DNA from: an uncultured Thalassospira sp.
GTDB lineage: Bacteria > Pseudomonadota > Alphaproteobacteria > Rhodospirillales_A > Thalassospiraceae
NCBI GenBank assembly: GCA_946885765.1
Contig: CAMPHD010000023.1
Coordinates: 1-17,666, forward strand
DNA length: 17,666 nucleotides
Reading direction: 5' to 3'
Positions 8,120-14,676 of the stretch are shown in pieces. Under the pieces are notes generated by a model. It was not told where the DNA came from, did no database searches, and saw only the letters and a list, made by a program, of their open reading frames with translations. Position 1 is the stretch's first letter, and each line of letters begins with the position of its first letter. The position numbers were made by a program, and so were the translations under genes.

Positions 8120-9046
8120 TCATTCCGTTCCTGATTCTTTTTGCACAAGCTTGCGCTTGCCCGTCTCGATCTTGATCTCACTCATCAACCAATCGCGAAA
8201 TGCCTTCACCTTTCGCCGCTCCAACCTTCCTTCGGGATAGCACAGCGAATAGGCATATGGACTATCGATCGGCAAATCGAACGGCACCATAAGCCTATTG
8301 GTCACGACATATTCTCCGATCATCGCCGGGTCGGAAATCACTGCGCCAAATCCGCTGGCCGCTGCTTCCATCGCCATATCAAGGGTCGCAAAAACCGGCC
8401 CCCGGTCGGGATCAACGCCCTCGATCCCCGTTCCCTTTAACCAGATACGCCAATCCTCGCGCTGTGCCGAACAATGCAAAAGGGGCACCTTGCCAAGATC
8501 TTCCGGCGTTTTCAGTTGCTTTGCCAGATTGGGATGACACACCGGCAAAAGCCGTTCGCCGGTCAGAAATTCATGCACAAGCTGATCGCCAGGTGTATCG
8601 GCAAAGCGGATGGCAATATCGGTTTCATTGAAATCAACCGGGGCGGCATCGTCGCTATAGGTACCAAGCTGTACCTGCAAGTCGGGATGTTCCATCTGAA
8701 ACCGACCAAGACGTGGCACGATCCAGCGCATGGCAAATGTTAATGGCGACAGAACTTTAAGCTGCGTATCATCCGGCCGGTTTTCAATCCGCGACACCGC
8801 AAGTTCGATAGAATCAAATGCCGCGGTTAAAGATGCCAGCAAGTTCCGACCCGGTCGGGTCAGTTTCAATCGGCGATGATGACGTTCGAACAATTGCCGC
8901 CCCAGCACATCCTCAAGGTGTTGCACCTGTCGACTGACCGCCCCTTGCGTCACATTAAGCTCATGTGAAGCTTTGGTGAAACTTTCAAGTCGACCAGCCA
9001 CTTCAAAGGCACGAAGCGCGTTTAGCGGTAATGGACGGCGTTTCAT
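8120..9046 (-). CDS. LysR-family (GcvA-type) transcriptional regulator
   Basis: This 308-aa protein has the GcvA-subfamily opening RRPLPLNALRAFE, a winged HTH at about 22-41 (TKASHELNVTQGAVSRQV), then a LysR effector-binding domain with RFADTPGD near 150 and the usual SGFGAVISDP region near 235. LysR proteins act as tetramers and usually bind divergent promoters, changing output when a small ligand binds. I prefer ATG 9046 over TTG 9055, since the GcvA pattern starts at MKRRPLPLN. It is transcribed away from a DUF1127 peptide gene, and a T-N11-A box lies 14 bases before its start. In other alphaproteobacteria a related regulator (VtlR in Brucella) activates DUF1127 genes; by analogy that is the likely target here. 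It is also upstream of yejA, but a terminator intervenes. Confidence 0.92.
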   Translation of the reverse strand: MKRRPLPLNALRAFEVAGRLESFTKASHELNVTQGAVSRQVQHLEDVLGRQLFERHHRRLKLTRPGRNLLASLTAAFDSIELAVSRIENRPDDTQLKVLSPLTFAMRWIVPRLGRFQMEHPDLQVQLGTYSDDAAPVDFNETDIAIRFADTPGDQLVHEFLTGERLLPVCHPNLAKQLKTPEDLGKVPLLHCSAQREDWRIWLKGTGIEGVDPDRGPVFATLDMAMEAAASGFGAVISDPAMIGEYVVTNRLMVPFDLPIDSPYAYSLCYPEGRLERRKVKAFRDWLMSEIKIETGKRKLVQKESGTE

Positions 9047-9059
9047 GGCGATCAACTTA

Positions 9060-9076
9060 CATGATTAAAACTCATG
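9060..9076. promoter_or_regulatory. LysR-type binding box CATGA-N7-TCATG (T-N11-A)
   Basis: CATGATTAAAACTCATG is a perfect 5-bp-arm dyad with the canonical T-N11-A spacing of LysR-type sites. Its centre (9068) is about 64 bases before the predicted start of the DUF1127 transcript and 22 bases from the LysR start codon, the standard position for activating the divergent gene and repressing the regulator's own. Confidence 0.6.
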
Positions 9077-9096
9077 CAATGATGACAAAAGATGGT

Positions 9097-9125
9097 TTGA
9101 GCGCAAGTGCTTTTAAGCGTAACTC
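9097..9125 (+). promoter_or_regulatory. Predicted promoter of the DUF1127 unit
   Basis: TTGAGC (9097-9102), 17-base spacer, TAACTC (9120-9125). The -35 is good and the -10 poor, which is typical of a promoter that depends on an activator bound at about -65. Confidence 0.4.
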
Positions 9126-9200
9126 TGGGTTTATCAGAACGAAACACATTCAGGCCGCATACGAACTGAGAGCTGGCCGATAGATTGAAGGAACAAGATC

Positions 9201-9410
9201 ATGGTCGCGATCACCAAAGATGCCGGTGTTTTTGTCACCGCCCGCCGTCACCACAACACCGCAAATGTTATGGAACTGCCGCGTCAGTGGGCAAAACGTT
9301 ATGTTCTCCGCCAAAAGCTTGCGACGATGGACAGCCATTTGCTGCGCGACATTGGCTGGGACGTTTATGATGCACGTATCGAAGCAGCCAAGCCGTTCTG
9401 GAAAGCCTGA
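9201..9410 (+). CDS. DUF1127-domain small protein
   Basis: The 69-aa product ends with the DUF1127 (YjiS-like) signature: a short helix LRQKLATMDSHLLRDIGW followed by EAAKPFW at the C terminus. It is basic and has no signal or membrane segment. DUF1127 peptides in alphaproteobacteria are Arg/Lys-rich, and some are implicated in RNA-linked regulation and in phosphate or carbon metabolism; the exact role here is unknown. ATG 9201 has AAGGAA about eight bases before it. It is the first gene of a short + strand unit with the 39-aa ORF that follows, divergent from the GcvA-type LysR, which is a common pairing. Confidence 0.85.
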   Translation: MVAITKDAGVFVTARRHHNTANVMELPRQWAKRYVLRQKLATMDSHLLRDIGWDVYDARIEAAKPFWKA

Positions 9411-9423
9411 GCATTTCGCTTAA

Positions 9424-9497
9424 AGGCCCCAAACCAAGAGTACTTATCATGTCTCCCCGACTTTTCCGCTTGCAGGGGCCTCTTTCATTCCCCCTGC
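9424..9497 (+). promoter_or_regulatory. Mutually exclusive hairpins over the start of the 39-aa ORF
   Basis: GGGGCCT (9475-9481) can pair with AGGCCCC (9424-9430), enclosing the ribosome site and start codon of the 39-aa ORF in the loop. The overlapping GCAGGGG (9472-9478) can instead pair with CCCCTGC (9491-9497). Both stems are perfect 7-bp and cannot coexist, as in attenuators. A function is inferred only. Confidence 0.3.
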
Positions 9498-9568
9498 AGG
9501 TTATTGAAGCACTGACAAGCGTCTTCAGTCTCCCGATACGCAAAACCGAGACCCGCACCCGCTATTAA
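9449..9568 (+). CDS. Putative 39-aa basic peptide downstream of DUF1127
   Basis: A complete ATG-to-TAA frame of 39 codons lies 38 bases after the DUF1127 stop and 18 bases before a strong terminator. The product begins MSPRLFRLQGPLSF, has a short amphipathic or hydrophobic centre (QVIEALTSVFSLPI) and ends with the basic tail RKTETRTRY. AAGAG ten bases upstream is a modest ribosome site. I do not recognise it. Its position, fitting exactly between gene and terminator, argues it belongs to the same transcript. The alternative is that this is a structured 3' UTR. Confidence 0.45.
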   Translation: MSPRLFRLQGPLSFPLQVIEALTSVFSLPIRKTETRTRY

Positions 9569-9586
9569 CGGTTTTGAGTCCCTGAT

Positions 9587-9620
9587 TGCCGGCCATCCCC
9601 CGATGGTCGGCATTTCTTTT
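9587..9620 (+). terminator. Strong intrinsic terminator of the DUF1127 unit
   Basis: TGCCGGCCATC and GATGGTCGGCA form an 11-bp stem (one G-U pair) with a CCCC loop, followed by TTTCTTTT. It ends the + strand transcript before the convergent methyltransferase gene (stop at 9645). The minus-strand reading has no T run, so it is one-directional. Confidence 0.85.
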
Positions 9621-9644
9621 GCCTGATAGAACCCGCAATCTGGA

Positions 9645-10910
9645 TTATTTTGCAGGATGCAAATACATCAGGTTTGCGGCATTCAGCACCGAATACATCA
9701 CCGCGAACTGGGCATCGAATTCATATTTGTCCGGTCTTGGGTCAAACATCTCGTAAATCTGGCCAACCGTGCGTTTGCCATCAATGCGTGACAGAATACC
9801 GGGGCTTGCCGGCGGAAGACTGCGCGTTACCGACAATCCGGTAAAATTGATCTTGATATGGCCGGTTTTGGCAACAGATCGCGCCAAAGCAGCCCCATCA
9901 ATACGCACAAAGAACGGCACCGCATTACGATCCGGTACCGGCGGTTTGATCTTGTTATCCGATTTAACCACATAAAACAGATGCTTGGTGATATTGCCTG
10001 CCATAAGCTCGGCCAACGCGGCCCGCTTACGAAACGGCACATGTACAGCCTTGTCCAGAACGTCATGGCGCGAACAATAGGTCGTCGGATCATAGCGCAT
10101 CGGTTCGATAAATTGTTGAAGCCGCAAACCGGCTTTCTCGACAAAATCAAAAACCTCGTCGACGCGATAGGCCCGATCCTGCTGATGCAAAAGCAGATCA
10201 TAAAACCCGGCGTCACCGCCCTGGATGTGATCATTTACAAACGGGTTACGCTTCAGCCAGTTTGTGCCGGGCAATGAGTCAAACAGTGCCTTGCCAAGGT
10301 TAAGCCGCTTGCGTCCGCCAGCCTCGGCTGAAAGGCGTTCCATCATTTCCTGCATATGATAAACGCCGATCCGGCCAAGTTCGCCATAAACCATCAAACC
10401 CATACCGCCTTTGGGTTTAAGCGCATCTGCCAATGCCTTTAACCCGGCATCCGGATCGGGCAGATGATGAAGCACGCCACAGCAATCAATGTAATCAAAC
10501 GGGCCATATTTCCCGGCCAGTTCAACGAACGATCCGGTAACAAATTTGACATTCTTTTCAAGGTTGCGGCGTTTGATCCGTGCCTCGGCGATCTCGCGCG
10601 AGCTTTCCGAAAGATCAATATAAACAATCTCGACCTTGGCCTTGCGATCGCGCGCCTGCTGCGCCAGCATCACCAACGCGTCGCCCGTACCACCACCAGC
10701 GACAAGGATCCTTGTCTTTTTGCCACCCGCCGATGGATCATGTCCACCAAACACGAAATGAACCACCTCTTCCCAGTTGCCGGGCGACCCGACAACCAGG
10801 CGTCGCTCTTCATCCTTCGGGTCACGCGCCGGATAGGGGAACGTTTCGTATTGTGCCCGCGTTTTGTCGGACGGTTGCGGCGCGTCAGGCTTTTTCCGGG
10901 TTTCGGACAT
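9645..10910 (-). CDS. Class I SAM-dependent methyltransferase
   Basis: The 421-aa protein has a Rossmann-type methyltransferase core: motif I ILVAGGGTGD (68-77), acidic post-I end YIDLS (97-101), and the motif IV/post-IV region FDYIDCCGVLHHLPDP (138-153), followed by LKPKGGMGLMVYG. The N-terminal QYETFPYPARDP block and a C-terminal extension of about 130 residues are not part of the core; I remember this layout from uncharacterised methyltransferases of Rhodospirillales, without a known substrate. ATG 10910 is preferred since GGA lies nine bases upstream; the in-frame ATG 10919 has a GGA directly against it and too little spacing. It stands alone, 137 bases from the next gene upstream. Confidence 0.82.
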   Translation of the reverse strand: MSETRKKPDAPQPSDKTRAQYETFPYPARDPKDEERRLVVGSPGNWEEVVHFVFGGHDPSAGGKKTRILVAGGGTGDALVMLAQQARDRKAKVEIVYIDLSESSREIAEARIKRRNLEKNVKFVTGSFVELAGKYGPFDYIDCCGVLHHLPDPDAGLKALADALKPKGGMGLMVYGELGRIGVYHMQEMMERLSAEAGGRKRLNLGKALFDSLPGTNWLKRNPFVNDHIQGGDAGFYDLLLHQQDRAYRVDEVFDFVEKAGLRLQQFIEPMRYDPTTYCSRHDVLDKAVHVPFRKRAALAELMAGNITKHLFYVVKSDNKIKPPVPDRNAVPFFVRIDGAALARSVAKTGHIKINFTGLSVTRSLPPASPGILSRIDGKRTVGQIYEMFDPRPDKYEFDAQFAVMYSVLNAANLMYLHPAK

Positions 10911-11046
10911 CAGCGGCATTCCAGTGGATCAACAGGTGCTGTAGCAAGCCCGGCAGAGAGCCCGCAGGACGGAACGATATCAGGGACCGCAACATCCTAT
11001 AAAATTTCAAGGATTTGATTAATAGAATAATCGCTAGGCGACGAAC

Positions 11047-12030
11047 TCATTCGCCGCAGCGGATCACAAGCTTCCCCGTCGCAGTCCGGTTCCGGATCGC
11101 GTCAAGTGCCTCCATCGCGTCGGAAAGCGGATAAACTGCCGACACCATCGGCGATATCTTTCCCGATGACAGCAGTTCCAAAAGCTCTGCCATGCCTGCC
11201 TTTGCGATATCCGGGTTCTGTTTCAGGTAGGCCCCGAAATAAAAGCCAAGTGCGGCAATATTCTTGACCAGAAGGATGTTGGCCGGAATTTGCGGTACCG
11301 ATCCGCTGGCAAATCCGATCAGAAGAATCCGTGCACCGGGCGCTACACAGCGCAGGCTTTGATCAAACACGTCGCCACCGACCGGGTCATAAACCACATC
11401 GGCCCCCGTTCGCCCGATCCCGGCACAGATTTCCTTTACCCGGTCCCGAATGCTTTCGGATTTGTAGTCAATCACATAATCCGCACCATGCGCTTCGGCG
11501 ATGGCGCATTTCTCCGCTCCGCCCGCGGTTGCGATCACGATGGCACCCAAAAGTTTGGCGCACTCCACCGCGGTCAGGCCAACACCCCCTGCCGCACCGT
11601 GAACCAGAACGACCTCTTCCCGTTGCACCATGGCGCGATATTTCAAGCCAAACCACGATGTTCCATAGGCGATCTGAAATGCAGCGGCAGAATCAAACCC
11701 GACATTATCGGGCAGGCGGGTCACAAGCCCGGCATCGACCACGATCTTTTCCCCGTACCCGCCCCAGTCGGGCAAGGCCATAACCCGATCACCGATTTCA
11801 AGGCCCCGCACATCCGTACCAACCACCGAAACTGTCCCGGCAATTTCAAACCCCGGTGCAAACGGGCCTTGGGGCCGCTTCTGGTATTTACCCTCAAGGA
11901 TCAGCGTATCGGCAAAATTGACGCCGCAGGCTGCAATATCAATGGTGACGTCTTGGGGTTGTGCGACCGGTTCGTCGCAATCGATCAGCATCGGCGCATC
12001 GCCAAATGCCCTGCATATCCATGCCTTCAT
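11047..12030 (-). CDS. Zinc-independent NADPH:quinone oxidoreductase (MDR family)
   Basis: A full-length 327-aa medium-chain dehydrogenase/reductase of the quinone oxidoreductase group. It has the CGVNFADTL segment (35-43), PGFEIAGTV (59-67), the nucleotide-binding turn HGAAGGVG (144-151) and DVVYDPVGGDVF near 205. The zinc-ligand pattern of alcohol dehydrogenases is absent. Members reduce quinones or enones with NADPH in the cytosol; the exact substrate is not predictable, and closely related genes are also called YhdH-, QorA- or zinc-binding dehydrogenase-like. The ATG at 12030 has GGAAAA six bases before it. A small membrane protein gene ends 101 bases upstream on the same strand. Confidence 0.88.
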   Translation of the reverse strand: MKAWICRAFGDAPMLIDCDEPVAQPQDVTIDIAACGVNFADTLILEGKYQKRPQGPFAPGFEIAGTVSVVGTDVRGLEIGDRVMALPDWGGYGEKIVVDAGLVTRLPDNVGFDSAAAFQIAYGTSWFGLKYRAMVQREEVVLVHGAAGGVGLTAVECAKLLGAIVIATAGGAEKCAIAEAHGADYVIDYKSESIRDRVKEICAGIGRTGADVVYDPVGGDVFDQSLRCVAPGARILLIGFASGSVPQIPANILLVKNIAALGFYFGAYLKQNPDIAKAGMAELLELLSSGKISPMVSAVYPLSDAMEALDAIRNRTATGKLVIRCGE

Positions 12031-12131
12031 GGCTGTTTTCCATATCGTGATCCTGCCCGATCACGCACAGTGTGCCGCGCGCAAACCGATCAGACAAGGA
12101 AAAGCCGGATAAAAGACAAAGATGGAAAGTC

Positions 12132-12437
12132 TTAGAAAAACTTCTGACGTCTGCGCTTGCGGGTCATCAGCAACAGAAGGATTCCCGGTACCAGCAAAAT
12201 GATGAAGGCCGGGGCAAGAAGGGCCGGAACAAACGCATTGTCCCAAATCCAAGCCGAGATATAACGCTGGATCACGGACTGCAACAGGTTCAGGCTTCCG
12301 GCATCCAACCGATACCAGAGCTCGCCTGCCGCCACAAAGCGGAACGCTCCTGTCTGAAGCGCGGTAATACCATCACCGACCAGTACAGCGAGACTGGCAA
12401 ACAGCAATATCCATCCCAACGCCCTGAAAAGCCACAT
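12132..12437 (-). CDS. Small inner-membrane protein of unknown function
   Basis: The 101-aa product has two long hydrophobic helices (about 6-25 and 67-91) around a Trp-rich middle with GELWYRLDAGSLNLLQSVIQRY, and ends with a basic RKRRRQKFF tail, suggesting both ends face the cytoplasm. I recall similar small proteins with a conserved ELW-RLDP-SLNLLQ-IQRY stretch in many alphaproteobacteria, with no known role. ATG 12437 is supported by GGAGA six bases upstream. Confidence 0.75.
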   Translation of the reverse strand: MWLFRALGWILLFASLAVLVGDGITALQTGAFRFVAAGELWYRLDAGSLNLLQSVIQRYISAWIWDNAFVPALLAPAFIILLVPGILLLLMTRKRRRQKFF

Positions 12438-12712
12438 AGCCGTCTCCGAATTCCCGGTCAGAACTTTTCGTTTTCGTTATGATCGCAGTCACGCTAACGG
12501 CTTTGCCCCGCCAGCGTAAAGGTTTCCGCGAATCACCCTATCGTCCCGGTACATCTGGAACCATAACCTGAAACCTTAGAGGCGATTGATCAACAAGAAG
12601 TAAATATTGGACAAATCGCTACAACTTTATCCGTCAAGTTATTGTAACAAGGGCACTTGTTCGCCGTTTGGATAGCGACCGGAACAAACATCAAAAAGTA
12701 CGGGATTTTGCC

Positions 12713-12741
12713 TTGTCAACCGGGATCGGGTCGGCTAATGT
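12713..12741 (+). promoter_or_regulatory. Promoter of tRNA-Ser
   Basis: TTGTCA (12713-12718), a 17-base spacer and TAATGT (12736-12741), with a G+C-rich discriminator (CCGCCCG) as usual for stable-RNA promoters under stringent control. The expected start is about 29 bases before the tRNA. The 275 bases to its left (12438-12712) hold nothing I can name. Confidence 0.6.
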
Positions 12742-12776
12742 CCGCCCGCTTTCGCGATATGTACCAGATCGCATGT

Positions 12777-12866
12777 GGAGAGGTGGCCGAGTGGTTTAAG
12801 GCGCACGCCTGGAAAGCGTGTTGGGGTGTAAGCCCCTCAGGGGTTCGAATCCCCTCCTCTCTGCCA
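12777..12866 (+). tRNA. tRNA-Ser (anticodon GGA)
   Basis: Ninety bases including an encoded CCA. The acceptor stem GGAGAGG pairs with CCTCTCT (first pair G-U), the anticodon arm is CACGC-CTGGAAA-GCGTG with anticodon GGA (reads UCC/UCU), there is a long variable arm of class II type (TTGGGGTGTAAGCCCC), and the T arm is AGGGG-TTCGAAT-CCCCT. The 3' end faces the phage-like region and is the probable attachment site. Confidence 0.96.
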
Positions 12867-12896
12867 CATTTTCTTATATTTCAATGACTTACAAAG

Positions 12897-12921
12897 AGAA
12901 TTTTGCGATAACCGCAATTCT
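12897..12921 (-). terminator. Hairpin after the last gene of the accessory region
   Basis: AGAA-tt-TTGCG-N5-CGCAA-TTCT gives a nine-pair stem with a two-base bulge, 45 bases past the stop of the 156-aa gene and 31 bases past the tRNA. The minus-strand tail is CTTTG, so it is at best a weak terminator. It could equally be part of the attachment region. Confidence 0.25.
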
Positions 12922-12965
12922 ACCCATCATTGTGAAAGTGATGGAACCGCTATAATTTCGGTCCT

Positions 12966-13436
12966 TTAATATGATGTGACTTTGCGAGCCAAAAGCGCCG
13001 CTTTTTTGGCTCTTTCTGCCAATTGCTTATATTTAGAACCCAATCCATCCGAAAACTTTGCGCTGTAAGCTCTCAGAAAACGGGCTTCAAGGTCAGTTCG
13101 CTTTTGTTTACGAAGTAAGACCGCAATTCGCCACGCATAGTATGGCGCAGGATAGGTGCCTGTCTTTGCATAAACCTCTACACCAGACCGAACGATCTTA
13201 ATAAGAGCCGAAAAGTCATTATCGACAGCCTTTACTCCGCCCCCGCCCTTCGCAAATAGATAACTCTCAGGTTGGCTTGGCGGAACCAACTCAGCCGTTC
13301 CTTTGGATGGCATCCCCAAAATGGCATTCATCAGAAAGCGGTTGTTTAATTCATCTCGCTCCCTTTTCGTCATTTTTCGAGTGTCTCTGAGCATGGATAT
13401 TATTTGCTCAATCCCATCGACATGCTCTGCATTCAA
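12966..13436 (-). CDS. Hypothetical cargo protein, TTG start
   Basis: I do not recognise this 156-aa soluble protein. It has no signal peptide or membrane helix. The N-terminal 35 residues are charged and helical, a Gly-rich hinge (KGGGGVKA) lies near 64-71, and the C-terminal half is rich in Lys, Arg and Ala with YYAWRIAVLLRKQKR and a final AERAKKAALLARK helix. The start is TTG at 13436, backed by an unusually good AGGGGAGG six bases before it; no ATG in this frame would give a comparable product. It is the gene nearest the tRNA and lies 42 bases after the 94-aa gene, so probably shares its transcript. Confidence 0.6.
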   Translation of the reverse strand: MNAEHVDGIEQIISMLRDTRKMTKRERDELNNRFLMNAILGMPSKGTAELVPPSQPESYLFAKGGGGVKAVDNDFSALIKIVRSGVEVYAKTGTYPAPYYAWRIAVLLRKQKRTDLEARFLRAYSAKFSDGLGSKYKQLAERAKKAALLARKVTSY

Positions 13437-13478
13437 TGTCAGCCTCCCCTACCAGAACTCACCGCCAAAAGGGCTTAC

Positions 13479-13763
13479 CTATTTCTCACAGGTCCGCTTG
13501 TGGATTTCCTCAACCATTGTGACGATGTGCCCGAGTGAGAAGAAAATCAAAGCGCCAACTGCACCCGCCACGATAATGTAGATGTTAATCATGGTTTGGC
13601 CCGAGGCGGTGTTGTTGGCGATTTCCTCGCACCTGATACGAGCCAGTATATCCTTGATTGCCTTGCAGTTCCCGCTTTGAGCATTTTGTTTCGATAGAAA
13701 CACAACCAGCGCAACTGCCCCCAGCATTTCAACAACTGCTACCAGCTTTAGAAGATTTCCCAT
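13479..13763 (-). CDS. Small two-helix membrane protein of unknown function
   Basis: The product has 94 aa with hydrophobic helices at about 5-23 and 58-80. The loop between them holds two cysteines (CKAIKDILARIRCEE) that could form a disulfide in the periplasm, and a third cysteine is near the C terminus. The topology would fit a holin-like or immunity/exclusion protein, but nothing in the sequence proves this. ATG 13763 has GGGG about nine bases upstream. It sits between a lipoprotein gene and a small soluble gene in the tRNA-proximal part of the accessory region. Confidence 0.62.
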   Translation of the reverse strand: MGNLLKLVAVVEMLGAVALVVFLSKQNAQSGNCKAIKDILARIRCEEIANNTASGQTMINIYIIVAGAVGALIFFSLGHIVTMVEEIHKRTCEK

Positions 13764-13845
13764 TTTTTCCCCAATAAAACTGCATTGAATACAAATTTAC
13801 GCTCTTCAGCCACTAAAATTTACCGCCAACGAGAAAACATACACG

Positions 13846-14418
13846 TCACTTCCGCGCTGTGAGCGCCTGAATAAAATCATCCAATTCGGCTGTGATTTCG
13901 CCAAGACATTCCTCCACCAGCTTCTCCTTTTCTGGAAGTTTAGAATCGCTCCATGGGAGGGGAAGAGTTTGCTTGGACGTGAACGTTTTTCGAACGGACA
14001 AATCGTCGTAGCGGAAGTTCGCATCCACGCTGCAAAGAAAGCCCCGTTCGGTTAACGCAGAAAATATTCCGACTATCGGAATGGTGTCCGCAACGCGTGA
14101 CTTTTGCAATAAATTGGCACGAATAATGGAAATGTCCATTTCCGGCTTTTGGCTGTCCCCGCTTGCAGAATAACGCTTGCTCAAGCGCCCATATACCAGC
14201 TTGTTGAACGGTGGCTTCATATACTCCCCGTAGATCAACTCATAGTCGTTCGACCACGTAGTGTCATAAATTCCCGGATCATCGTCAGATGTGAAATCAC
14301 TGATAACCACTCGTGATGCATCAATGGTCTTGAATGTTCTAGGTTCCATGGAAAATTCTGGTGAAGGGGTTGCGCAACCCGACAGAAAGAACGGAATTAA
14401 AAACACATATTTTTTCAT
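13846..14418 (-). CDS. Predicted lipoprotein of the accessory region
   Basis: This 190-aa protein starts MKKYVFLIPFFLSGCATP: a basic start, hydrophobic core and lipobox LSGC with the lipidated cysteine at residue 15. The following ATPSP makes outer-membrane retention likely. The mature part appears to be mixed alpha/beta (SRVVISDFTSDDD, MDISIIRANLL, CSVDANFRYDDL) and ends in a Glu-rich helix. I do not recognise the family. It has its own predicted promoter within a 29-bp palindrome and an AGGTGGGG ribosome site. Phage-borne lipoproteins with private promoters often alter the lysogen's surface or block superinfection; that role is inference. Confidence 0.7.
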   Translation of the reverse strand: MKKYVFLIPFFLSGCATPSPEFSMEPRTFKTIDASRVVISDFTSDDDPGIYDTTWSNDYELIYGEYMKPPFNKLVYGRLSKRYSASGDSQKPEMDISIIRANLLQKSRVADTIPIVGIFSALTERGFLCSVDANFRYDDLSVRKTFTSKQTLPLPWSDSKLPEKEKLVEECLGEITAELDDFIQALTARK

Positions 14419-14440
14419 TTTGCCCCACCTATGACTCTGA

Positions 14441-14469
14441 TTTGAGCACTATATAAGTATACGCTCAAA
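14441..14469. promoter_or_regulatory. 29-bp palindrome (TTTGAGC-N15-GCTCAAA), candidate operator
   Basis: Perfect 7-bp arms TTTGAGC (14441-14447) and GCTCAAA (14463-14469) enclose a further AT-rich partial dyad (TATA/TATA). It covers the spacer and -10 box of the promoter of the lipoprotein gene, so a bound repressor would block transcription. As RNA it could also fold and end the terminase transcript, but no T run follows on the minus strand. Confidence 0.5.
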
Positions 14470-14475
14470 AAGCAA
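14448..14475 (-). promoter_or_regulatory. Predicted promoter of the lipoprotein gene
   Basis: On the minus strand TTGCTT (14470-14475), a 16-base spacer and TATAGT (14448-14453), giving a start about 20-25 bases before the ATG at 14418. It lies just past the stop of the 58-aa ORF, so the lipoprotein gene is separable from the terminase operon. Confidence 0.5.
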
Positions 14476-14484
14476 AAAGCTGCC

Positions 14485-14661
14485 CTAATCAGTGTAAGGA
14501 ATGCCGTGCGACCTGTGTGCAAACCGTTCAATCGCCACCCTGTCCCATAAAGGATGACCTTGGCTATCCCGTGCGGCTGGCGGGGGGAAGCTATCCCCCT
14601 CTAATGGCCAACCTTTAATTTTGTCGATCACGGTTTCATATCCAATCAAAGTGTTTTCCAT
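14485..14661 (-). CDS. Putative 58-aa winged-helix protein (AlpA/excisionase-like)
   Basis: A complete ATG-TAG frame 15 bases after the stop of the 248-aa gene, with GGAG nine bases before the start. The product begins MENTLIGYETVIDKIKGW and continues with FPPP (residues 25-28), R31, and PLWDRVAIERF, ending soon after. A short helical start, a FP-P turn, a strand and W-x(3-4)-IE-F helix is the layout of AlpA/MerR-type winged-helix proteins (phage excisionases, Nu1-like terminase subunits). The resemblance is by eye and the first helix pair is short, so the fold is uncertain. If right, it may control excision at the nearby tRNA or regulate the element. Confidence 0.5.
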   Translation of the reverse strand: MENTLIGYETVIDKIKGWPLEGDSFPPPAARDSQGHPLWDRVAIERFAHRSHGIPYTD

Positions 14662-14676
14662 GGTTGCAACTCCACG

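Noticed and set aside
9268..9558. 96-codon minus-strand frame opposite the DUF1127 region
   Set aside because: The + strand has a recognised DUF1127 gene with a ribosome site and terminator; the antisense frame has none.
12657..12887. 76-codon + strand frame running through tRNA-Ser
   Set aside because: It spans the tRNA and its promoter, and its product is partly the tRNA sequence translated.
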